From assembly GCA_034509755.1 (NCBI GenBank), contig CM067548.1:16258018-16322017 (forward strand): a stretch of 64,000 nucleotides of DNA, given 5' to 3'. Position numbers and translations under genes: made by a program. This document shows, one piece after another, positions 1 through 12,790 of this stretch. The notes beneath the pieces were generated by a model. That model ran no database searches. It was not told where the DNA came from and worked only from the letters and a program-made list of their open reading frames with translations. The number at the start of each line of letters is the position of its first letter. The stretch's first letter is position 1. Origin of the DNA: Anisodus tanguticus. Taxonomy: Eukaryota > Streptophyta > Magnoliopsida > Solanales > Solanaceae.

Positions 1-211
1 TCCGCTTGAATGATGTAATGCCACCAAGATGCTCATGGTTTTCATTCAATATATAGTCGTGATGTAATTCTAGCCCAAGTGTTGTAGTCGTCACTCTAGT
101 TGAATAATGTAATGCCACCGAGATTTAATGGTTTTCATTCTATATCGAGTCGTGATGTAATTTCTAGCCTAAGTGATGCACAATTGTCACACTCAAGTTT
201 AATGATGTAAT
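1..211 (-). repeat. Partial HOR unit at the window edge
   Basis: About two monomers precede the first complete D-tagged unit. The first holds the private junction ATTCAATATATAGTC (about 44-58) where most copies have ATTCTATATCGAGTC. The second carries GTTGTAGTCGTCACTCTAG, a form I did not see in the right arm. Confidence 0.8.
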
Positions 212-810
212 GCAAGCCGAGGTGGTCATGGTTTCATTCTATATCGAGTTAGGTGATGTAACTCTAGCCCAAGTGCTACACTCATCACTCTAGTTTAATG
301 ATGTAATGCCACCGAGATGGTCATGGTTTTCATTCTATATCGAGTCGTGTATGTAATTCTAGCCTAAGTGATACAATCATAACTCTAGTTTAATGAATGT
401 AATGTCACCGAGATTTCATTTTCATTCTATATCGAGATCATGGTATATCGAATGTAATGTAATTTCACCTAAGTGATGTTTTCACTCCAGCTTAATGATG
501 TAATGCAAGTCGAGGTGGTCATGGATTTCATTCTATATCGAGTTAGGTGATGTAACTCCGCCCAAGTGCTGTGCACAATATCACTCCAGCTTGAATGATG
601 TAATGCCACCGAGATGGTCATGGTTTTCATTCTATATCGAGTCGTGTGATGTAATTCTAGCCTAAGTGATACAATCATAACTCTAGTTTAATGATGTAAT
701 GTCACCGAGATTTCATGGTTTTCATTCTATATCGAGTCGTGTAATGTAATTTCAAATGATGCAATTGTAAGTGATGCAATGTAATTGTCACTCCAGCTTA
801 ATAATGTAAT
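212..810 (-). repeat. Two 3-mer HOR units
   Basis: Two successive D-tagged units of about 293 and 306 bp. Read on the minus strand each is an E/B hybrid monomer, a C' monomer and a D monomer, the same order as the 3-mers of the right arm. A disturbed junction at about 440-460 (ATCATGGTATATCG) adds a few bases. Confidence 0.75.
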
Positions 811-1291
811 GCAAGCCGAGGTGGTCATGGATTTCATTCTATATCGAGTTAGGTGATGTAACTCCGCCCAAGTGTTGCATAAATATCACTCCAGCTGAAT
901 GATGTAATTCCACCAATGGCTCATGGTTTTCATTCAATATATAGTCGTGAGATGTAATTCTAGCCCAAGTGTTGTAGTCGTCACTCTAGTTGAATAATGT
1001 AATGCCACCGAGATGGTAATGGTTTTCATTCTATATCGAGTCGTGTGATGTAATTCTAGCCTAAGTGATACAAATCATGACTCAAGTTTAATGATGATTA
1101 GCCACCGAGATGGTCATGGTTTTCATTCTATATCGAGTAAGGTGATGTAATTCTAGCCTAAGTGATACACTCATCACTCTAGTTTAATGATGTAATGCCA
1201 CCGAGATTTCATGGTTTTCTTTCTATATCGAGTCGTGTAATGTAATTTCGACCTAAGTGATGTTGTTTTCACTCCGCTTTGATGATTTAAT
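811..1291 (-). repeat. Left-arm 5-mer HOR with private monomers
   Basis: This unit of about 481 bp reads, on the minus strand, E, an A-front/B-back hybrid, a private monomer X, a private C and D. X has a C-like first half (ACCATCTCGG, then ATTCAACTAG) and a B-like second half (CTTGGGCTAGAATTACATC). The private C carries ATTCAATATATAG at about 932. The right-arm 5-mer has an ordinary B in the X slot, so the two arms share the 5-mer plan but not the monomer forms. Confidence 0.65.
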
Positions 1292-1869
1292 GCAAGTCGA
1301 GGTGGTCATGGATTTCATTCTATATCGAGTTAGGTGATGTAACTCCGCCCAAGTGCTACAAATATCACTCCAGCTTGAATGATGTAATGCCACCGAGATG
1401 GTCATGGTTTTCATTCTATATCGAGTCGTGTGTATGTAATTCTAGCCTAAGTGATACAATATAACTCTAGTTTAATGATGTAATGTCACCGAGATTTCAT
1501 GGTTTTCATTCTATATCGAGTCGTGTAATGTAATTTCAACCTAAGTGATGCAATTGTCACTCCAGCTTAATGATGTAATGCAAGTCGAGGTGGTCATGGA
1601 TTTCATTCTATATCGAGTTAGGTGATGTAACTCCGCCCAAGTGCTACAAATCATCACTCCAAATTGAATGATGTAATGCCACCGAGATGGTCATGGTTTT
1701 CATTCTATATCGAGTCGTGTGATGTAATTCTAGCCTAAGTGATACAATCATAACTCTAGTTTAATGATGTAATGTCACCGAGATTTCATGGTTTTCATTC
1801 TATATCGAGTCGTGTAATGTAATTTCAGCCTAAGTGATGCAAATTGTCACTCCGCTTAATAATGTAATG
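1292..1869 (-). repeat. Two 3-mer HOR units
   Basis: Two D-tagged units of about 288 and 290 bp, each an E/B hybrid, C' and D on the minus strand. They are very similar to each other, which fits recent local duplication. Confidence 0.75.
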
Positions 1870-2252
1870 CAAGCCGAGGTGGTCATGGATTTCATTCTAT
1901 ATCGAGTTAGGTGATGTAACTCCGCCCAAGTGTTGCAAATCATCACTCCAGCTTGAATGATGTAATGCCACCAACATGCTCATGGTTTTCATTCAATATA
2001 TAGTCGAGATGTAATTCTAGCCCAAGTGTTGTAGTCGTCACTCTAGTTGAATAATGTAATGCCACCGAGATGGTAATGGTTTTCATTCTATATCGAGTCG
2101 TGTGATGTAATTCTAGCCTAAGTGATACAAATGTCACTCAAGTTTAATGATGATTAGCCAAGCCGAGATGGTCATGGTTTTCATTCTATATCGAGTAAGG
2201 TGATGTAATTCTAGCCTAAGTGATACACTCATCACTCTAGTTTAATGATGTA
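1870..2252 (-). repeat. Truncated left-arm 5-mer ending at the gap
   Basis: This starts like the 811-1291 unit, with the same private junction at about 1991 and the same GATGATTAGCC tag of the A-type monomer at about 2147. It is cut off by the run of N inside the E monomer. Confidence 0.7.
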
Positions 2253-2352
2253 NNNNNNNNNNNNNNNNNNNNNNNNNNNNNNNNNNNNNNNNNNNNNNNN
2301 NNNNNNNNNNNNNNNNNNNNNNNNNNNNNNNNNNNNNNNNNNNNNNNNNNNN
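2253..2352. other. Assembly gap (100 N)
   Basis: A run of exactly 100 N. A round number of this kind usually marks a scaffold gap of unknown true length. The satellite is in opposite orientation on the two sides, so the gap hides either a real inversion point or a wrong scaffold join. Confidence 0.98.
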
Positions 2353-5177
2353 ATGAAAACCATGAAATCTCGGCTGACATTACATCATTAAACTAGAGTG
2401 ATGAGTGTATCACTTAGGCTAGAATTACATCACCTTACACGATATAGAATGAAAACCATGACCATTTCGGCTAGCTAATCATCATTAAACTGGAGTGACA
2501 ACTGCATCACTTAGGCTGAAATTACATTACCTGACTCGATATAGAATGAAAACCATGAAATCTGGCTGACATTACATCATTAAACTAGAGTTATGACTGT
2601 ATCACTTGGGCTAGAATTACATCAACGACTCGATATAGAATAAAAACCTTGACCATCTCGGTTGGCATTACGTCATTCAAATGGAGTGATGACTGTAGCA
2701 CTTGGGCCGGAGTTACATCACCTAACTCGATATAGAATGAAATCCATGACCACCTCGGCTTGCATTACATCATTAAACTGGAGTGACAACTACATCACTT
2801 AGGCTGAAATTACATTACCTGACTCGATATAGAATGAAAACCATGAAATCTCGGCTGACATTACATCATTAAACTAGAGTGATGAGTGTATCACTTAGGC
2901 TAGAATTACATCACCTTACACGATATAGAATGAAAACCATGACCATTTCGGCTAGCTAATCATCATTAAACTGGAGTGACAACTGCATCACTTAGGCTGA
3001 AATTACATTACCTGACTCGATATAGAATGAAAACCATGAAATCTTGGCTGACATTACATCATTAAACTAGAGTTATGACTGTATCACTTGGGCTAGAATT
3101 ACATCACCGACTCGATATAGAATAAAAACCTTGACCATCTCGGTTGGCATTACGTCATTCAAATGGAGTGATGACTGTAGCACTTGGGCCGGAGTTACAT
3201 CACCTAACTCGATATAGAATGAAATCCATGACCACCTCGGCTTGCATTACATCATTAAACTGGAGTGACAACTACATCACTTAGGCTGAAATTACATTAC
3301 CTGACTCGATATAGAATGAAAACCATGAAATCTACCGACATTACATCATTAAACTAGAGTGATGAGTGTATCACTTAGGCTAGAATTACATCACCTTACA
3401 CGATATAGAATGAAAACCATGACCATTCTCGGCTAGCTAATCATCATTAAACCGGAGTGACAACCGCATCACTTACTCGATATAGAATGAAATTACATTA
3501 CCCGACTCGATATAGAATGAAAACCATGAAATCTGGGCGACATTACATCATTAAACTAGAGTTATGATTGTATCACTTAGGCTAGAATTACATCACACGA
3601 CTCGATATAGAATGAAAACCCTTGACCATCTCGGTTGGCATTACATCATTCAAATGGAGTGATGACCGTAGCACTTGGGCCGGAGTTACATCACCTAACT
3701 CGATATAGAATGAAATCCATGACCACCTCGGCTTGCATTACATCATTAAACTGGAGTGACAACTACATCACTTAGGCTGAAATTACATTACCTAACTCGA
3801 TATAGAATGAAAACCATGAAATCTCACATTACATCATTAAACTAGACATTACATCATTAAACTAGAGTGATGAGTGTATCACTTAGGCTAGAATTACATC
3901 ACCTTACACGATATAGAATGAAAACCATGACCATTTCGGCTAGCTAATCATCATTAAAGCGGAGTGACAACTGCATCACTTAGGCGAAATTACATTACAC
4001 GACTCGATATAGAATGAAAACCATGAAATCTTGGCCGACATTACATCATTAAACTAGAGTTATGATTTGTATCACTTGGGCTAGAATTATCATCACCTGA
4101 CTCGATATAGAATAAAAACCTTGACCATCTCGGTTGGCATTACGTCATTCAAATGGAGTGATGACTGTAGCACTTGGGCCGGAGTTACATCACCTAACTC
4201 GATATAGAATGAAATCCATGACCACCTCGGCTTGCATTACATCATTAAACTGGAGTGACAACTACATCACTTAGGCTGAAATTACATTACCTGACTCGAT
4301 ATAGAATGAAAACCATGAAATCTCGGCTGACATTACATCATTAAACTAGAGTTATGACTGTATCACTTAGGCTAGAATTACATCACCTTACACGATATAG
4401 AATGAAAACCATGACCATCTCGGCTAGCTAATCATCATTAAACTGGAGTGACAACTGCATCACTTAGGCTGAAATTACATTACCTGACTCGATATAGAAT
4501 GAAAACCATGAAATCTTGGCTGACATTACATCATTAAACTAGAGTTATGACTGTATCACTTGGGCTAGAATTACATCACCTGACTCGATATAGAATAAAA
4601 ACCTTGACCATCTCGGTTGGCATTACGTCATTCAAATGGAGTGATGACTGTAGCACTTGGGCCGGAGTTACATCACCTAACTCGATATAGAATGAAATCC
4701 ATGACCACCTCGGCTTGCATTACATCATTAAACTGGAGTGACAACTACATCACTTAGGCTGAAATTACATTACCTGACTCGATATAGAATGAAAACCATG
4801 AAATCTCGGCTGACATTACATCATTAAACTAAACTAGAGTGATGTGTGTATCACTTAGGCTAGAATTACATCACCTTACACGATATAGAATGAAAACCAT
4901 GACCATTTCGGCTAGCTAATCATCATTAAACTGGAGTGACAACTGCATCACTTAGACTGAAATTACATTACCTGACTCGATATAGAATGAAAACCATGAA
5001 ATCTCGGATGGTGACATTACATCATTAAACTAGAGTTATGATTTGTATCACTTGGGCTAGAATTACATCACCTGACTCGATATAGAATAAAAACCTTGAC
5101 CATCTCGGTTGGCATTACGTCATTCAAATGGAGTGATGATGACGTAGCACTTGGGCCGGAGTTACATCACCTAACTC
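2353..5177 (+). repeat. Run of consecutive 5-mers next to the gap
   Basis: D monomers start at about 2729, 3211, 3702, 4201, 4684 and 5178, giving spacings of 482, 491, 499, 483 and 494 bp. All units keep the order A-B-C-D-E. Copies differ mainly at CTG sites; 4201-4683 is clean, while 3402-3701 has several altered sites. A short duplicated piece lies at about 3825-3855. Confidence 0.85.
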
Positions 5178-6248
5178 GATATAGAATGAAATCCATGACC
5201 ACCTCGGCTTGCATTACATCATTAAACTTGGAGTGACAACTACATCACTTAGGCTGAAATTACATTACCGGACTCGATATAGAATGAAAACCATGAAACC
5301 TCGCTGACATTACATCATTAAACTAGAGTTATGATTGTATGACTTAGGCTAGAATTACATCACCTGACTCGATATAGAATGAAAACCATGACCATCTCGG
5401 TTGGCATTACATCATTCAACTGGAGTGATGACTGTAGCACTTGGGCCGGAGTTACATCACCTAACTCGATATAGAATGAAATCCATGACCACCTCGGCTT
5501 GCATTACATCATTAAAAACCGGAGTGAAAACTACATCACTTAGGCTGAAATTACATTACCTGACTCGATATAGAATGAAAACCATGAAATCTCGGTGACA
5601 TTACATCATTAAACTAGAGTGATGAGTGTATCACTTAGGCTAGAATTACATCACCTTACATGATATAGAATGAAAACCATGACCATTCTCGGCTAGCTAA
5701 TCATCATTAAACTGGAGTGACAACTGCATCACTTAGGCTGAAATTACATTACCTGACTCGATATAGAATGAAAACCATGAAATCTGGCGACATTACATCA
5801 TTAAACTAGAGTTATGATTGTATCACTTGGGCTAGAATTTATCACGACTCGATATAGAATAAAAACCATGACCATCTCGGTTGGCATTACATCATTCAAA
5901 TGGAGTGATGACTGTAGCACTTGGGCCGGAGTTACATCACCTAACTCGATATAGAATGAAATCCATGACCACCTCGGCTTGCATTACATCATTAAACTGG
6001 AGTGACAACTACATCACTTAGGCTGAAATTACATTACATGACTCGATATAGAATGAAAACCATGAAATCTCGGCCGACATTACATCATTAAACTAGAGTA
6101 TCATGAATTACATCATTGTATCACTTAGGCTAGAATTACATCACCCGACTCGATATAGAATGAAAACCATGACCATCTCGGTTGGCATTACATCATTCAA
6201 CTGGAGTGATGACTGTAGCACTTGGGCCGGAGTTACATCACCTAACTC
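5178..6248 (+). repeat. 3-5-3 HOR block
   Basis: D starts at about 5178, 5468, 5948 and 6249 (290, 480 and 301 bp): two 3-mers around one 5-mer. The 5-mer has the intermediate C form (AATAAAAACCATG with ACATC). Confidence 0.8.
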
Positions 6249-8830
6249 GATATAGAATGAAATCCATGACCACCTCGGCTTGCATTACATCATTAAACTG
6301 GAGTGACAACTACATCACTTAGGCTGAAATTACATTACCTGACTCGATATAGAATGAAAACCATGAAATCTCGGCTGACATTACATCATTAAACTAGAGT
6401 TATGACTGTATCACTTAGGCTAGAATTACATCACCTTACACGATATAGAATGAAAACCATGACCATCTCGGCTAGCTAATCATCATTAAACTGGAGTGAC
6501 AATTTGCATCACTTAGGCCGAAATTACATTACACGACTCGATATAGAATGAAAACCATGAAATCCATGACATTACATGGTGACATTACATCATTAAACTA
6601 GAGTTATGACTGTATCACTTAGGCTAGAATTACATCAACCGACTCGATATAGAATAAAAACCTTGACCATCTCGGTTGGCATTACGTCATTCAAATGGAG
6701 TGATGACTGTAGCACTTGGGCCGGAGTTACATCACCTAACTCGATATAGAATGAAATCCATGACCACCTCGGCTTGCATTACATCATTAAGCGGAGTGAC
6801 AACTACATCACTTAGGTGAAATTACATTACCTCGACTCGATATAGAATGAAAACCATGAAATCTCGGCCGACATTACATCATTAAACATGTATCACTTAG
6901 GCTAGAATTATCAACATGATATAGAATGAAAACCATGAGCTGTATCACTTAAAGGCTAGATTACATCATTACACGATATAGAATGAAAACCATGACCATC
7001 TCGGCTAGCTAATCATCATTAAACCGGAGTGACAACGCATCACTTAGGCTGAAATTACATTACACGACTCGATATAGAATGAAAACCATGAAATCTCGGT
7101 GACATTACATCATTAAACTAGAGTTATGATTGTATCACTAGGCTAGAATTACATCACACCGACTCGATATAGAATAAAAACCTTGACCATCTCGGTTGGC
7201 ATTACGTCATTCAAATGGAGTGATGACTGTAGCACTTGGGCCGGAGTTACATCACCTAACTCGATATAGAATGAAATCCATGACCACCTCGGCTTGCATT
7301 ACATCATTAAAGCGGAGTGACAACTACATCACTTAGGCTGAAATTACATTACTATCGATATAGAATGAAAACCATGAAATCTCGGTGACATTACATCATT
7401 AAACTAGAGTGATGAGTGTATCACTTAGGCTAGAATTACATCACCTTACACGATATAGAATGAAAACCATGACCATTCTCGGCTAGCTAATCATCATTAA
7501 ACCGGAGTGACAACTGCATCACTTAGGCTGAAATCACTTACTCGGCCGAAATTACATACACATCGAACTCGATATAGAATGAAAACCATGAAATCTCGGC
7601 CGACATTACATCATTAAACTAGAGTTATATTGTATCACTTGGGCTAGAATTACATCACACGACTCGATATAGAATAAAAACCTTGACCATCTCGGTTGGC
7701 ATTACATCATTCAAATGGAGTGATGACTGTAGCACTTGGGCCGGAGTTACATCACCTAACTCGATATAGAATGAAATCCATGACCACCTCGGCTTGCATT
7801 ACATCATTAAAGCTGGAGTGACAACTACATCACTTAGGCTGAAATTACATTACCTGACTCGATATAGAATGAAAACCATGAAAAATCTCGGTGACATTAC
7901 ATCATTAAACTAGAGTTATGATTGTATCACTTAGGCTAGAATTACATCACCACGACTCGATATAGAATGAAAACCATGACCATCATTCGGTTGGCATTAC
8001 ATCATTCAACCTGGAGTGATGATTTGTAGCACTTGGGCCGGAGTTACATCACCTAACTCGATATAGAATGAAATCCATGACCACCTCGGCTTGCATTACA
8101 TCATTAAAAGCGGAGTGACAACTACATCACTTAGGCTGAAATTACATTACCTAACTCGATATAGAATGAAAACCATGAAATCTCGGTGACATTACATCAT
8201 TAAACTAGAGTTATGAGTGTATCACTTAGGCTAGAATTACATCACTTACTTACGATATAGAATGAAAACCATGACCATCTCGGCTAGCTAATCATCATTA
8301 AACTGGAGTGACAACTGCATCACTTAGGCTGAAATTACATTACCTGACTCGATATAGAATGAAAACCATGAAATCTGGATTACATCATTAAACTAGAGTT
8401 ATGATCGTATCACTTGGGCTAGAATTACATCACGACTCGATATAGAATAAAAACCTTGACCATCTCGGTTGGCATTACATCATTCAAATGGAGTGATGAC
8501 TGTAGCACTTGGGCCGGAGTTACATCACCTAACTCGATATAGAATGAAATCCATGACCACCTCGGCTTGCATTACATCATTAAAAGCGGAGTGACAACAA
8601 CTACATCACTTAGGCTGAAATTACATTACCCGACTCGATATAGAATGAAAACCATGAAATCTCGGTACGACATTACATCATTAAACTAGAGTTATGACTG
8701 TATCACTTAGGCTAGAATTACATCACCTGACTCGATATAGAATGAAAACCATGACCATCTCGGTTGGCATTACATCATTCAACTGGAGTGATGACTGTAG
8801 CACTTGGGCCGGAGTTACATCACCTAACTC
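6249..8830 (+). repeat. Super-HOR block 1 (5-5-5-3-5-3)
   Basis: D starts at about 6249, 6743, 7263, 7763, 8060, 8536 and 8831, giving 494, 520, 500, 297, 476 and 295 bp: 26 monomers in 2582 bp. The same order and nearly the same length recur in 8831-11404 and 14579-17165. Confidence 0.75.
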
Positions 8831-11404
8831 GATATAGAATGAAATCCATGACCACCTCACTTGCATTACATCATCACGGAGTGACAACTACATCACTTAG
8901 GCTGAAATTACATTACCGACTCGATATAGAATGAAAACCATGAAACCATGACATTACATCATTCTAGTGACATTACATCATTAAACTAGAGTGATGAGTG
9001 TATCACTTAGGCTAGAATTACATCACCTTACACGATATAGAATGAAAAAACCATAGAACCATTCTCGGCTAGCTAATCATCATTAAACTGTAGTGACAAC
9101 TGAATCACTTAGGCTGAAATTACATTACCTGACTCGATATAGAATTAAAACCATGAAATCTCGGCTGACATTACATCATTAAACTAGAGTTATGATTGTA
9201 TCACTTAGGCTAGAATTACATCACCTGACTCGATATAGAATAAAAACCATGACCATCTCGGTTGGCATTACATCATTCAAATGGAGTGATGACTGTAGCA
9301 CTTGGGCCGGAGTTACATCACCTAACTCGATATAGAATGAAATCCATGACCACCTCGGCTTGCATTACATCATTAAACTGGAGTGACAACTTAGGCTGAA
9401 ATTACATTACATCACTTAGGCTGAAATTACATTACCGACTCGATATAGAATGAAAACCATGAAATCTCGGGCCGACATTACATCATTAAACTAGAGTGAT
9501 GAGTGTATCACTTAGGCTAGAATTACATCACCTTACACGATATAGAATGAAAACCATGACCATTTTAGGCTAGCTAATCATCATTAAAGCGGAGTGACAA
9601 CTGCATCACTTAGGCTGAAATTACATTACACGACTCGATATAGAATGAAAACCATGAAATCTGGGTGACATTACATCATTAAACTAGAGTTATATATTTG
9701 TATCACTTGGGCTAGAATTACATCACCTGACTCGATATAGAATAAAAACCTTGACCATCTCGGTTGGCATTACGTCATTCAAATGGAGTGATGACTGTAG
9801 CACTTGGGCCGGAGTTACATCACCTAACTCGATATAGAATGAAATCCATGACCACCTCGGCTTGCATTACATCATTAAACCGGAGTGCAACTACATCACT
9901 TAGGCTGAAATTACATTACACGACTCGATATAGAATGAAAACCATGAAATCTCGGTGACATTACATCATTAAACTAGAGTGATGAGTGTATCACTTAGGC
10001 TAGAATTACATCACCTTACGATATAGAATGAAAACCATGATATAGAATGAAAACCATGACCATCTCGGCTAGCTAATCATCATTAAACGGAGTGACAACT
10101 CGCATCACTTTAGGCCGAAATTACATTACCCGACTCGATATAGAATGAAAACCATGAAATCTCGGGGACGACATTACATCATTAAACTATAGTTATGACT
10201 GTATCACTTAGGCTAGAATTACATCAACTGACTCGATATAGAATAAAAACCTTGACCATCTCGGTTGGCATTACGTCATTCAAATGGAGTGATGACTGTA
10301 GCACTTGGGCCGGAGTTACATCACCTAACTCGATATAGAATGAAATCCATGACCACCTCGGCTTGCATTACATCATTAAACTGGAGTGACAACTGAATCA
10401 CTTAGGCTGAAATTACATTACCTGACTCGATATAGAATGAAAACCATGAAATCTCGGTGACATTACATCATTAAACTAGAGTTATGCTAGAATGTATCAC
10501 TTAGGCTAGAATTACATCACCTTACGACTCGATATAGAATGAAAAAACCATGACCATCTCGGCTGGCATTAAATCATTAAAATTGGGGTGATGATGTAGC
10601 ACTTGGGCCGGAGTTACATCACCTAACTCGATATAGAATGAAATCCATGACCACCTCGGCTTGCATTACATCGTTAAACTGGACTGACAACTACATCACT
10701 TAGGCTGAAATTACATTACCTGACTCGATATAGAATGAAAACCATGAAATCTCGGTTGACATTACATCATTAAACTAGAGTTATGACTGTATCACTTAGG
10801 CTAGAATTACATCACCTTACACGATATAGAATGAAAACCATGACCATCTCGGCTAGCTAATCATCATTAAACTGTAGTGACAACGCATCACTTACTTTGA
10901 AATTACATTACCGACTCGATATAGAATGAAAACCATGAAATCTCGGGCGACATTACATCATTAAACTAGAGTTATGATTTGTATCACTTAGGCTAGAATT
11001 ACATCACCCGACTCGATATAGAATAAAAACCATGACCATCTCGGTTGGCATTAATCATTCAAATGGAGTGATGACTGTAGCACTTGGGCCGGAGTTACAT
11101 CACCTAACTCGATATAGAATGAAATCCATGACCACCTCGGCTTGCATTACATCATTAAACTGGAGTGACAACTACATCACTTAGGCTGAAATTACATTAC
11201 CACGACTCGATATAGAATGAAAAAAACCATGAAATCTCTAGTGACATTACATCATTAAACTAGAGTTATGATTGTATCACTTAGGCTAGAATTACATCAC
11301 CTGACTCGATATAGAATGAAAACCATGACCATCTCGGCTGGCATTAAATCATTAAACTGGTGTGATGACTGTAGCACTTGGGCCGGAGTTACATCACCTA
11401 ACTC
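8831..11404 (+). repeat. Super-HOR block 2 (5-5-5-3-5-3)
   Basis: D starts at about 8831, 9329, 9831, 10332, 10630, 11111 and 11405, giving 498, 502, 501, 298, 481 and 294 bp, 2574 bp in total. Local duplications lie at about 9385-9435 and 10018-10055. The C monomers at about 10540 and 11320 are C''-like (GGCATTAAATCATTAAA). Confidence 0.75.
10018..10055 (+). repeat. Short tandem duplication inside A
   Basis: GATATAGAATGAAAACCAT is present twice in direct succession at the start of an A monomer, adding about 19 bp. Confidence 0.85.
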
Positions 11405-12164
11405 GATATAGAATGAAATCCATGACCACCTCGGCTTGCATTACATCATTAAACTGGAGTGACAACTACATCACTTAGGCTGAAATTACATTACCTGACT
11501 CGATATAGAATGAAAACCATGAAATCTCGGCTGACATTACATCATTAAACTAGAGTTATGACTGTATCACTTAGGCTAGAATTACATCACCTTACACGAT
11601 ATAGAATGAAAACCATGACCATCTCATGACCATTCTCGGCTAGCTAATCATCATTAACTCGGAGTGACAACATTACATGACAAACTGGAGTGACAACTAC
11701 ATCACTTAGGCTGAAATTACATTACCTGACTCGATATAGAATGAAAACCATGAAATCTCGGCTGACATTACATCATTAAACTAGAGTTATGACTGTATCA
11801 CTTGGGCTAGAATTACATCACCGACTCGATATAGAATAAAAACCTTGACCATCTCGGTTGGCATTACGTCATTCAAATGGAGTGATGACTGTAGCACTTG
11901 GGCCGGAGTTACATCACCTAACTCGATATAGAATGAAATCCATGACCACCACCTCGCTTGCATTACATCATTAAAGCGGAGTGACAACTACATCACTTAG
12001 GTGAAATTACATTACCTGACTCGATATAGAATGAAAACCATGAAATCTCGACTGACATTACATCATTAAACTAGAGTGATGAGTGTATCACTTAGGCTAG
12101 AATTACATCACCTTACACGATATAGAATGAAAACCATGACCATCTCGGCTAGCTAATCATCATT

Positions 12165-12250
12165 AAGCGGAGTGAATCATCATACCTAATCATATTGAAA
12201 CATGTGAGTACATCATTAAACGAGTGGAATTGCATCACTTAGGCTGAAAT
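12165..12250 (+). repeat. Anomalous A monomer with poorly matching insert
   Basis: After an intact GCTAGCTAATCATCATTA the sequence departs from any monomer for about 50 bases (CATACCTAATCATATTGAAA, then CATGTGAGTACATC) and returns to satellite at GCATCACTTAGGCTG. It is the stretch least like the consensus in the first 20 kb. It is still made of satellite-like words, so I do not call it foreign DNA. Confidence 0.6.
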
Positions 12251-12715
12251 TACATTACGACTCGATATAGAATGAAAACCATGAAATCTCGGTACGACAT
12301 TACATCATTAAACTAGAGTTATGATTGTATCACTTGGGCTAGAATTACATCACCTGACTCGATATAGAATAAAAACCTTGACCATCTCGGTTGGCATTAC
12401 GTCATTCAAATGGAGTGATGACTGTAGCACTTGGGCCGGAGTTACATCACCTAACTCGATATATAGAATGAAATCCATGACCACCTCGGCTTGCATTACA
12501 TCATTAAAGCGGAGTGACAACTACATCACTTGAAATTACATTGAAATTACATTACCGACTCGATATAGAATGAAAACCATGAAATCTCGGCTGACATTAC
12601 ATCATTAAACTAGAGTTATGACTGTATCACTTAGGCTAGAATTACATCACCTTACACGATATAGAATGAAAACCATGACCATCTCGGCTAGCTAATCATC
12701 ATTAAACTGTAGTGA

Positions 12716-12790
12716 CAATTGAGTTACATCATCACTCGATATAGAATGAAATCCATGACCATGAATCATTAAAGAATGGAGTGACAACAT
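12716..12790 (+). repeat. Extra partial D-like monomer
   Basis: A fragment with ACTCGATATAGAATGAAATCC and CATGACCATGAATC is inserted between A and B, so this unit has six GATATAG markers instead of five. Confidence 0.6.

Larger units (their letters stand above)
1..2252 (-). repeat. Satellite array, left arm (inverted orientation)
   Basis: This is a tandem array of the 97-bp satellite, read on the minus strand; on the plus strand it shows as CATTCTATATCGAGT about every 97 bp. Using the D-monomer tag GCAAG(T/C)CGAGGTGGTC, copies start at about 212, 505, 811, 1292, 1580 and 1870. The spacings are therefore 293, 306, 481, 288 and 290 bp, that is 3-mer, 3-mer, 5-mer, 3-mer, 3-mer. The sequence differs from the right arm at recurrent sites: GGGCGGAG where the right arm has GGGCCGGAG, and AAGCTGGAG where it has AAACTGGAG (both on the satellite strand). 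No gene or unrelated sequence is present. The array continues beyond position 1. Confidence 0.95.

Noticed and set aside
469..678. Minus-strand open frames in the left arm (also 1943-2137)
   Set aside because: These are the same satellite translation read in the inverted arm, not a gene.
2253..2352. Palindrome centre or replication origin at the orientation switch
   Set aside because: The junction itself is hidden by 100 N and the two arms are not mirror copies, so nothing can be supported.
5401..5598. Open frame of about 65 codons on the plus strand, with similar frames near 9764, 15932, 20410, 30957, 45094 and 50837
   Set aside because: All cover the same C-D monomer region and translate the satellite itself (LELHHLTRYRMKSMTTS-like). 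They start at arbitrary ATG or TTG codons and end when the 97-bp period shifts the frame. There is no domain and no sign of coding constraint.
11787..11987. Minus-strand open frame of 66 codons (similar at 57817-57999)
   Set aside because: It is the reverse strand of a C-D pair and simply happens to lack stops. No ordinary protein features are present.
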